Source: Ditylenchus dipsaci (taxonomy: Eukaryota > Nematoda > Chromadorea > Rhabditida > Anguinidae). From it: 64,000 nucleotides of DNA. This document shows positions 55,144 to 64,000 of the stretch, piece after piece (within the stretch, counting starts at the first letter, position 1; every line of letters begins with the position of its first letter). The notes beneath the pieces are model-generated. The model ran no database searches, was not told the DNA's origin, and worked only from the letters and a program-made list of their open reading frames with translations. Position numbers and translations under genes: made by a program. The stretch covers positions 62,001 to 126,000 of the forward strand of contig SADC01000061.1 of NCBI GenBank assembly GCA_004194705.1, written 5' to 3'.

Positions 55144-55686
55144 TTAAAGGACCCTGTCTCTTTCTTATAATGGCAATTTCAAAGGTTTGAATGCGAGCGG
55201 GACCACATTGATTTTGTCAATCATGTTTTTAAATTATTTTTTTGTTTGCATTTTGTATTTTAAACGTTATATTTCATTCAATATAAGTCGCAGTCCTTCA
55301 GTGACAGTTGTGGAGCAGTGAAAGTTGGATAGTTTGACAGATCTGGCATTGTCAATTGACGTTGGGCCCGACTAGTGAATGGTTCTAAGTTTTGAACAAA
55401 TTCACCAACTTATTTTCTTAAAAAAGCGGAAACAAAAACAATTCGAAATTATTATTGAAAAAATACCGTAAATCCTCTAATAGAGCCCCCTCTCTAATAG
55501 AGCCCCCCCTCGATTTTTGACTAGAGTTTCAGAGTTAGCACCATTTTTGATTGACAATCTCAAGATTTTTCAGGGATTGAAAAATAAAGCCCCGGGGCTC
55601 TATTAGAGGATTTACGGTATGTGTGTGGTCCCGCGCGCATTCAAACTTTCAAATTGCCATGATAAGGAAGTGACAGGGTCCTTTAA
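55144..55686. repeat. Foldback with inserted TA-MITE
   Basis: Arms TTAAAGGACCCTGTCTCTTT / AAGTGACAGGGTCCTTTAA and TTGAATGCGAGCGGGACCAC / TGGTCCCGCGCGCATTCAA. The MITE 55464-55619 sits next to the right arm. Confidence 0.85.
55464..55619. mobile_element. TA-flanked MITE, short form, TAATAGAGCCCCC family
   Basis: 156 bp; ends TACCGTAAATCCTCTAATAG and CTATTAGAGGATTTACGGTA. Layout as 45316-45474. Confidence 0.9.
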
Positions 55687-56137
55687 GTTCTTTATCGCTT
55701 CCACTTTTTAGATATTGGGCTTATAGTCGAAAATATCGAGATCGATCCAAAGATAGGGTTGAAAAAAATTCGGCCGGCCTGATCAATGTTGTGTTAAAAA
55801 GTTTTACGGCAATTTAAAACTTTTGCAGTCAGAAAATAAGGTAAATTACTTAGAATCTTGCATTGCTCGGAATTCCACCTCAAACCACCCACACCACCCA
55901 AACCACTTCAAACTACAGTCAAAGCTGGATAACACGTCATTCCCGGCGACCAGATTTTTGGGTGATGCATCACTGATCCAGGCGACGTGTTAATTTAAGT
56001 AAATATTCTTTCAGTTTTTTTGTTAGGGTTATCGGGTTATGAAGGATGTAGTTGTATCGGAGTAAGGCAGGACTCTTAGATTTTTTAGAAAAAGGATATA
56101 CGAAACTGTGTTATCCAGGTACGACAATATAAAAGGC

Positions 56138-56320
56138 CCTAGTGCAGAAGCGGTTGCCAAAATTTGCCTTGGTCCCCCCTGTTGTTATGAAGGTGATCAT
56201 GGTAAAGGTGATCATGTTAACCATAATCACCATGATCACTACAATCACTATATTAATATAACTATAATGAACAGGGGGGACCAAGGCAAATTTTGGCAAC
56301 CGCTTCTGCACTAGGACCAC
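56138..56320. repeat. Palindrome around a GTGATCATG tract
   Basis: Arms CCTAGTGCAGAAGCGGTTGC and complement, then TTTGCCTTGGTCCCCCC. The centre is a GATCATG/CATGATCAC microsatellite. Words GTTATCCAGGTACGAC flank at 56111 and 56481. Confidence 0.85.
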
Positions 56321-56648
56321 ATTTTGACTATTTTTGAAGGAAAATGTCATTTTATCCAGTGCTTATTGCCATTTTTAAGCGAGAAAATGATTTTGATTGA
56401 AAATTTCAAAAATAGAAAAGCTTTGAGATCACCAAAAAAGACAAACTTTAAAAAAGACATTTAAGAGCGCTGGAGTAACGTGTTATCCAGGTACGACTAT
56501 ACAGCAAACCATCCTAAAAGACCATTGCCGGCTACGACCACGAGTTTCGTATATTTGAATTGGGGGGAGGGCATTGGATTGGCAGCTTTTTCACACCGAA
56601 AATGCACGAAATTATTTTTTTGATCTTTAAATTGGTCAAAAATAGTGA

Positions 56649-56851
56649 TACAGTCCACTCTCGATATGACACCACTTCGATATAGCATCCCTCCCACTGT
56701 ACATCGCTCTTTAACACCATCAATCGACGGTTCCAGGAAACGTATTTTCTCGAGATTAGAATGAAGTGATACTCTCGATATAACACCACTCTCTATATAA
56801 CACCGCCAATGTCCGGTCTTGGAAGCGGTGTTGTATCGAGAGTGGGCTGTA
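56649..56851. mobile_element. Pogo-type MITE, 203 bp
   Basis: Ends TACAGTCCACTCTCGATATG and TATCGAGAGTGGGCTGTA; the phrase CGATATARCA/CACC is iterated inside both ends. Confidence 0.85.
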
Positions 56852-57376
56852 AGTCAAATATCGATAAAAATGCCGCCCCAATAAACCTCCACCCCCTATT
56901 AAACCGCAACCTTTGGAGAAATTCGGTTGGCAAGTAGATAAACAAGGGAAACTTTACCCCTAATAAGCCCCACAACAACTCAATTGCCACCTCCAGCTGG
57001 TCCCGTCCAACAAAATTACATCTAATAAACCGCCACATAACTTTTATTTTGCAGCATATTAAAAAATTTTGTTACCTTATGCCACTATGATGCCTTTCAT
57101 GATTTTCTTGGTTGTTTGATCGATTATTGATTGTTATGTCTTGTTTGAATTAAGGGTCGTTATGTCACGGGTCGACTTTGCTTATAGAAGTCTTATAAAA
57201 TATAGCCCACAGTTGAACTGCCACCCCTGATAAACCGTAACCAAATCGGCGTTTCTAGGGTGGCAGTTTATCGGGACTTCACTGTGAAATTTTTTTTTCG
57301 TGCATTTTCAGAGTAAAAAAGCTGTTCTCCACCAATTCAAACATACGAAACTCTTGGCTATGGATTACAATGGTCA

Positions 57377-57619
57377 TTTAAAGGGACATGCCCACGCTAA
57401 TATGAGGTGGTTCTCGCCAATTCAAAATTTTTTCCTAATCATTGAACTTCTGTACGGATTTTTCAACTTCGTTTCTAACAAAAGCACACCTAAAATAAAA
57501 TTATCGGCCTTGTTTTGTTAGAAACCAAGTTGAAAAATCCGTACACAAGTTCAATGATTAGGAAAAAAAATTGGATTCCCGGGCACCACCTCTTATTAGC
57601 GTGGGCATGCCCCTTTAAA
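57377..57619. repeat. Foldback MITE, second copy of 6632-6866
   Basis: Same arms (CATGCCCACGCTAATA, TTGAACTTCTGTACGGATTT) and TTTAAAGGG ends. Confidence 0.85.
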
Positions 57620-58803
57620 CACTGGTTTGGAATGGTTCATAGTGCAACTCTGAGATAATGCAACCATCAAACTATTAATGTTTTTTGGAAAAAATTCCTT
57701 TTTCGGTAAACCGCGAAAACAATTTTTCATAGGCTTTTGGACTTTCTAGCAATTGAACTGATTTGCTGACCATAAAAACTATTTACAGCAAAGTTTTGAC
57801 TGAGATTGCAAAATATGGCTCATTTACAAAAAATACTTGTCATGTAGATCTGAACTGATCTAATCTTTATGGTTCCAGCCTGAAATAATCTTGATCTGAC
57901 ATCTGCCCACCCTTGGTCGATTCATTGAAGCATGTAAAAATTATGTAGTGAAAATTTATGTTGAGGAAATATGAAATTCATTTATCTCGGTATCTAAAAC
58001 CAAGTCTAACTTAAATATGAGTTATGTCTGAGCAAATTTGAACACAACTTTGGGATGAAAATCTTTTTCGATGCCCAAGGGAAACTATGGCAAAAAAAGT
58101 TTGACCGCTAAACCTTCACCGAACTTCTAAAGTGCAATACTTTTTTTTATTGATACTTTTTCCTTGTCTATTTCTGCTAAAAAATACGAAAAAATTTATT
58201 TTGTAAACGAACTTTTATTAATTCTCAAACAAAATTTTAAATACAATGAAAACCAGAAAAAATTCCATGCGTACATATAAATTTCCAAAAAACACGGAAA
58301 TTAAGCTAACATAAAGTTCTTATTTCATTGTTTTTTAATCTGTTCTTCACTAAACACCTCCTTTTTTCAAGTCTGTATGGATAATTAGGCAACATCCGCC
58401 ACCAATTATAGCATTAAAGTTAGTGGAAGCATGACGGTTTTCTAACAACAACAATGTAAGTGGAACAAAAGTCAAGAAGATCTTTTGCAAGATTATAATT
58501 TCGCAGACTGCCTGATTATAGACTGCTTGTATTTGTTATTAAAGGTTATGCTTAAAAGTTTGTTATAAAACAAAATTAAGTGATTCTAATGAGATAGGAA
58601 TGGAAAGAGAATATTTTACTTGCAGTTAAAAAAATATATATATATAAATCATCTTACATAATGCACTACAACAGTTTCAATAATTTAAAGGAGGCCGATC
58701 TTTTTTAGATGCTAAATACACAATAGATGCTATATCAATTTTTTTGAAGAAATACAAAATTAGTTTTAATTAAGGTCAAATCAAGTATATGAACTATTTT
58801 TAT
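57620..58803. other. No gene seen
   Basis: AT-rich low-copy DNA downstream (3') of the F-box gene, without a recognisable repeat. Confidence 0.4.
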
Positions 58804-61642
58804 TTACTGAATGTATTCTAGTTTATCTCTTCTGAAAATGGCAGCATACCTACTAATTTTTTCAATTTTCAAAACCTCCATAGTGAGATTATTCTCCATT
58901 TCGGTATTTTCTACAGATTCAATATTGAACAGACAAATTAATTTAAGCTCGAATTCACAGGCTTCTGAGGACAGCTCAAATTGCTGAAAATTTCACAATA
59001 CCCACAAAAGGTAACAAATTGCATAACAGAATGCATGAAAGAAATATTTTTTGTCGCTCAAATCTGAACAAGCACTAGATAAGAGGTCAGTTTTTCTGAC
59101 AAAGAAAGATCAAATTACTTTATTTCGAAATTTTGAAATTAGAGTATTTTCCTTGATTGTTATTATTATTATTATTTTTAGCCTAAATATGGTGGTACTT
59201 TTCATGTAACACGCCTTCATTTAAACTTTTTGTTTCTGATTTTAGGAGGAAAGGCGGTATTTTGCACCGTCAACCGAAAATCGCAAAATTGTCAGGATGA
59301 ACATGACAGTGCGAAACCCGCCTCCGGCGTCCTGCCGCGGCTCTTGTCATATATTGAGACGGAAAAGATTGTTCCATGTAGAAAAATGAGCGAGAAACTC
59401 GAAATGCCTGCAATTTTTATGACTCACTAATAATTGCTAAATGCCTTTGCAAATTTAAACAAAAATGTCCAACCTTACGTCCGACCTTAAAATAGAATGC
59501 TCGATTAACTTTTTTGCTTAAACCAAGAATTAGGTGCAAGGTAAGCCAGCAAAACCTCTTGAAAATTAGAAAAAAGGATAGGATATACGGCTTAAACATG
59601 AGTGTCTTTTTAGTCTTTTGTGGGTATCCACGTAGTGAGTTACCTTGGTCCCTCAAATATAAAAAAGCGCTCCGTAAGTAGACAGGTGCTACGAAACCTA
59701 TTGAAAATTAGAAAACTTGTTAAAACAAAAGTCGATATTTGGCAAAAAAAAAGCAGCAAAGAAAGGGTAAAGGTAGTTATATAGCTAGGGGGTCCCTAGT
59801 CTCAAAATAGTATCTGCAACATTACTTTTAAAATTATTCTCAGGCAGACTACTGTTAGGCTTAGGTAAGGGTAGGCTAGCGTATGTTTTTTGTTAAAACA
59901 AATGTCGACCCTACCGGAGTATACCCATCCCCTCCCCCGAAATGAAATTTTTTTAAAGTGTTTTCAAACATCCTATATCGACCTAAAATCACCTCAGGAG
60001 TTCGAAAAAGACATTATTTTTGAGTTCTGATTGATAAAAAATTGAGTTTTGGACATTTTGAAATTTCGACCATTTGCCTGTTTTGGCATGTTTTGGTCAC
60101 TGGAGCTGGGCAAAAGAGCCTCTAAATGCATTTTTGTTCAAGAGTCTTGCTCGTAATCATGTCTAAGGTAAGTATGTGCGCGCATCTCTGACACTCAAGC
60201 TCCCTGCGCCCCCTTCGGGGCTTGGTTGCTTGGGGTTGAGATGCGCACACCCACATACCTTAGACGCAAATCACTTGAAAGTCACTCTGGATGCATAAAA
60301 AATGTATGCATACCAGAGTTTATTTATGCGGTAGGCCTCAGTCAACAAAACTATGTTAAACATCTTTGTTTTTACACTAAATTGGCCTATTTTCGGTCCT
60401 TTCCCACCCCGAAATAGCCCTGAATCCCTTCAAAAATGGTCAAAATAGGTATTTTGGATGGTCCCAAAACTCAATTTTTTATTGACTAGAACACAAAAAT
60501 AATGCCTTTTTCGAGCTTCTAAGGCAATTTCAGGTCGATATAGGGTGTTTGGAAACACTTTAAAAAATTTCATTGGGGGGGGGGTGTTACTCCGGTAGCG
60601 CCCAAATGTCGATATTTGGCAAAAAAAAGCAGCAAAGAAAGTTTATAATTATATGGCTAGGGGTTCCCTACTCTGAAAATAGTATCTGCAACATTACTTT
60701 TAAATAGTTCTGAGGCAGAATACTTTTCGGTTTAGGCAAAGGTAGGCTAGCTCAAACATGTCTATAATAGTCAGAAAAACATGTTTGAGTCCACCCTAAC
60801 ATATGCTGGCCTACCCCTGCCTAAGCCTAAATACGTCCTGTTAGTGTCTATTGTAAAATTAGTATCTGTGACACTACTTTTACAAAGTAGTGTCACAGAT
60901 ACTACTTTGAGACTAGCCCCCCCCCCTTCAGCTATATAAGTACCGAGAAAGGGATTTCAGAGAAGGGTACGCGCATGTTGAAAAGCAAACGAACCTCCAT
61001 AATCATGTCTTGGAGTTGTGGGACAGTTGCTCCGAATTTCTCATAGATTCTCAACTTTAATATTCTAGGCTTTGAAAGTTGGCTAGGGCAATGCAAATAG
61101 CCAACCACATCTTCGATATTATAATTAAATGCATCCAAACTAAGAATATTTGGAGCAAGCATAGACGGCTCCAGCAATGAAATAGTAGGCATTTCAAAGG
61201 CAGAGTCATGCAAGCAAAGCTCTTGCAAGCTGCTGAAAGAGTCTTCTAATGTGCTCAACACTTCAGGGTAGAACTTTCTGAAGTGAATTTCCAAAGTCTG
61301 GCCACACCACAAATGTTTTAGTTGGGTCAAGTAGCTTAAAAAAGTGTGGCAAGCTGTCTCGGAGTCTTTGAAGAAAATATTGGTTTCCATGAAGCGCAAG
61401 AAAGGTGCTTTGTTAATAAGTTCAGCCACAGGAAATTGCTCATCCTGACCAAATATAGAGCACATATAGGAGCATGGCTCAGTAACATTTTTGAAGTTTG
61501 CAGCACCAAGAATAAGAAGAGGATAAACAGCAAAGTGTTTTTTAATACTGTAGTAGAACTGTCGGTTAACCTGCATCAGATTAACTAACTGACGGCGGTT
61601 CATATAACATAAAACATCATAAAGAATTTCTTGGACAAACAT
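58804..61642 (-). CDS. F-box protein, two exons
   Basis: Nematode F-box protein, predicted substrate adaptor of an SCF ubiquitin ligase. Exon 1 is 61642-60995 (ATG, donor ATGGAG/GTTCGT) and exon 2 is 58983-58804 (acceptor TTTTCAG, stop TAA). Both are phase 0, giving 275 residues. The F-box lies at the N-terminus: VQEILYDVLCYMNRRQLVNL and VNRQFYYSIKKHF (residues 3-36). The middle has leucine-rich segments (LKHLWCGQTLEIHF; LQELCLHDSAF). Exon 2 ends in MEVLKIEKISRYAAIFRR, a charged helix like the C-terminus of nematode FOG-2/FTH-type F-box genes. The intron is 2 kb and consists largely of foldback and dispersed repeats. AATAAA overlaps the stop. No substrate can be inferred. Codons are intact throughout. 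Confidence 0.8.
59246..59430 (+). other. Isolated GC-richer exon-like ORF antisense in the F-box intron
   Basis: Acceptor CTGATTTTAG, then an open frame (GKAVFCTVNRKSQNCQDEHD ... RLLSYIETEKIVPCRK) to TAA at 59430. The local CCTCCGGCGTCCTGCCGCGG stretch is far GC-richer than its surroundings. I recognise no family and no partner exon on this strand, so it may be a captured terminal exon or transposon piece. Confidence 0.3.
59700..60930. repeat. Foldback filling the F-box intron, with a reversed GCATCCAGAG repeat
   Basis: Words GTCGATATTTGGCAAAAAAA, AGCAGCAAAGAAAG and ATAGTATCTGCAACATTAC occur at 59730-59825 and again at 60608-60700. AGTAGTGTCACAGATACTA makes an inner hairpin near 60880. The GCATCCAGAG repeat runs in reverse at 59995-60550. 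Confidence 0.7.
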
Positions 61643-62870
61643 TGAATGTTTTTTATTCGGACAAGATATGGACTCTGAAAACCATTAATCTTAATAAATT
61701 AATCAAAAAAATGTATTTGGATATATATGGTTGTGTGTCATTGCCAATAAACTTTCTGATGACCTCTCAGCAAATTTTTTTTTGAATTTTCGGTGAACGG
61801 CTTTTTTCGAGTTTTTTAAATCCTGTGCGATACCGAGTTGTCTGCTGTATCAGAATTCGGCGTCGAAAATTAGATAGCCGTACTTTATAATACTCTATAA
61901 TTTTCGGTTAAAAATAAGTTTGGAAAAATAAAATAAGTTTGGAAAAATAAAATAAGTTTGAAAATTTTTAATTTATTGTGTTTTATGAGGACTTATCTAT
62001 TCATATGCAAAAACTTTATATGCCGAAGAAAGCCCGTTCAATTCCGCATAGAATGATATTCAAAGTGCAATATTATTATGAAGGTGAAGCTCTGTGACGC
62101 TTTTTTGAGCTTTTGATTTTTTAGTCGCGTTTTCCAACGCTTTCCACCCCCTATGTGTATGTTGTTTCGGTAGATTTTCTCAAGGCGCATCTTTTGCGTT
62201 ATTGTACACACTTCGTGCACGGTGCTGAGTTGGTCAATAAAGCAAACCAAACACAGGTGATCAAATCATCTTGGGGTTACAGGTTCCGGATTTCTGACTG
62301 TTCTATGAAAAGTATCCAATTTTTATAAAAAAAAAGACTGCTGACGCTTAATATGCACATTTTGTAAATTAGTGTAAAAGAGTTTATAAGTATGAAGCAA
62401 TGTGAATATGAAAATTACTAGCACTTTGTTACTCTAATAAAATTAAAAGCATAAAATTAAACAATGAGGTGTCTAAAGTATAAAAATGATGCTGCTAACA
62501 TTTCTTTCTAAACAAAATGCAGAAAAAAATAAGGCTTCTATGGCAAAAAATTCTTTTTACAACAAAGTACTATGATTCGCTTTTCATGAATTTGCATAAA
62601 GAATTAAATTATTTATTTCGTAAATGTCTTATAAAATGTTTTATAAATCTTCATTGTCTTTTATTTTATTTTATCACGAAAATCGTGGAATAGTCTCATA
62701 GATTTTTGATCGGACTATTTCGCAGCCATGTATAAAACTTTAAAAAAAAGCACACCGAACTAAATGAGCTTAGAATTACACCAAAAGATATGGCTCGAAA
62801 ATATTTGGATATTTCAAAATTTAGCGATTTTTCCAGGCTAAAGTTCTTTATATAGCATGTTCCCGAAAGT
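61643..62870. other. Upstream region of the F-box gene, no gene seen
   Basis: AT-rich; three tandem copies of AATAAGTTTGGAAAAATAA at 61912-61965. No exon is supported. Confidence 0.4.
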
Positions 62871-63950
62871 TTGTCTTGACAACTTTTTTGAGCTTCTCTG
62901 GTCTTTATTAGGGTAGAAAAACATGGTTTTAAGGAGCGGCCGACTATTTTTTGAAAAAATTTTCATGACCGAAATTTGAATTTTCACCTTGGTCCCCCAA
63001 GGTAAACCAACCTGAACGAGTACCCACCAGAAAGATGAAATTTGAACACAGTTTTGTTGACTGGGTCCTACTGCACGAAGAAACTTTGATATGCATGCTT
63101 TTTCATGCATCCAAAGTCACTTTCGAGTGATTTGTGTCTAAGGTATCTGGTTGTGCGAATCTCAACTCCAAGCCCCCGAAGGGGGCGCAGGGAGCTTGAG
63201 AGTTAGAGATGCGCGCGCTCACTTATGATGATTCCGAGCAAGACTCTCAATCAAAAATGCATATAGAGTCTATTTTTGTCACGGCCCAGTTAAAGAACAT
63301 GGTAAGACAGCCGAAAAACACAATCATTCACTCTTTTAACGCTCTGCTATAGAAGTGGCCCTTTTCATTTCCTTCTCCTCCGAATACATCCTTTATTCCG
63401 TTTAAAATTCAAAAGGGGTCAATTCGAAAAAAATTGGGTACCTGGTCACCCAATAACCAACATATTTAAGGGTATTCTACCCCGTTTTGCTCACTGGGGC
63501 TGGGCAAAAAAGAGCTCTTCTACGCATTTTTTGATCAAGAGTACTTCTCAGAATCATGTCTAAGGTAAGTTAGTGCGCGCACCTCGAAGGGGGTGTAGGG
63601 AGCTCACTTACCTTAGACATGATTCCGAGCAAGCTTCTTGACCAAAAATGCATATAGAGTCCTTTTTTGCCAAGGTAGAATGACTAAAACGTGGTAGAAT
63701 ATCATAAAACTAACCATTTTCTGGTCATTCACGTACTCTTCTGGTGTGAATTACCTTGGGGGACCAAGGCAAAAAGTGAAATTTTGGTCAAAATTTTTTT
63801 TCAAAAATAGTCAGCCGCGCCGTAAAAACATGTTTTCTACCCAAATAAAGGCCAGAGAAGCTCGAAAAAGTGGTCAAAACACACTCTTGGGAACATGCTA
63901 TATAAAAAACTCCTGCCTTTTTCGTCCCGGAAAAGTTACTTCGTGATTGA
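62870..63950. repeat. Dispersed repeat cluster, GCATCCAGAG family and CCTTGGTCCCCCAAGG hairpins
   Basis: A copy of the repeat at 63040-63330 (TGCATGCTTTTTCATGCATC, GCGCGCGCTCACTTA), a partial copy at 63480-63700, and outer arms ATGTTTTTCTACCC-type words at 62910 and 63830 in opposite orientation, with CCTTGGTCCCCCAAGG at 62990 and CCTTGGGGGACCAAGG at 63754. Confidence 0.65.
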
Positions 63951-64000
63951 ACTGACAGTTTCTAAAACGTTATTATCGTCGTTATAATTATAATACTTGT

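Overview
The window is eukaryotic nuclear DNA and most probably comes from a nematode. It is AT-rich, genes are split by short GT-AG introns with TTTCAG-type acceptors, and two gene families point to nematodes: a class-T serpentine chemoreceptor (SRT) and a small SH2-tyrosine kinase of the expanded Fer-like group. F-box genes and an ASPP (APE-1) homologue fit. I cannot name the species. Exon models below were built by hand from splice sites, reading phase and family motifs.

Layout. 1-1.9 kb is nested repeats. 2.0-5.5 kb (+) is an SH2-tyrosine kinase locus with several coding indels, treated as a pseudogene. 5.7-14.8 kb is a deep nest of transposons: TA-flanked MITEs, long foldbacks, a hAT element with 8-bp target duplications, a SWIM-zinc-finger (MULE-like) transposase remnant that a second hAT-type element has split, and two copies of one older repeat that act as filled/empty controls for each other. 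15.2-24.7 kb (-) holds the ASPP gene: coiled coil, PP1-docking RVVF motif, ankyrin repeats and SH3, in 12 exons, with likely further 5' exons at 29.1, 31.3 and 32.4 kb. 24.7-40.4 kb is mostly non-coding, with scattered MITEs and foldbacks. 40.5-41.2 kb (+) is a short F-box-like gene with a MITE in one intron; it lies tail-to-tail with the SRT receptor gene (41.4-47.7 kb, -), whose first intron carries a mariner derivative nested in a pogo-type MITE. 47.8-57.6 kb is another repeat nest, including a tRNA-derived SINE split by a hAT MITE and a hAT element inside a foldback. 58.8-61.6 kb (-) is a two-exon F-box gene whose 2-kb intron is filled with foldback repeats. 62.9-64 kb is again dispersed repeats.

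The genes do not form a pathway or operon. ASPP is a conserved housekeeping-type regulator, the SRT gene is a chemosensory receptor, and the F-box and Fer-like kinase loci belong to families that turn over quickly in nematodes. The most informative features are the repeats. Target-site duplications, paralogous empty sites and nesting give a readable order of insertion, and one MITE superfamily shows an iterated terminal 'word' that differs between families but is repeated inside each element.
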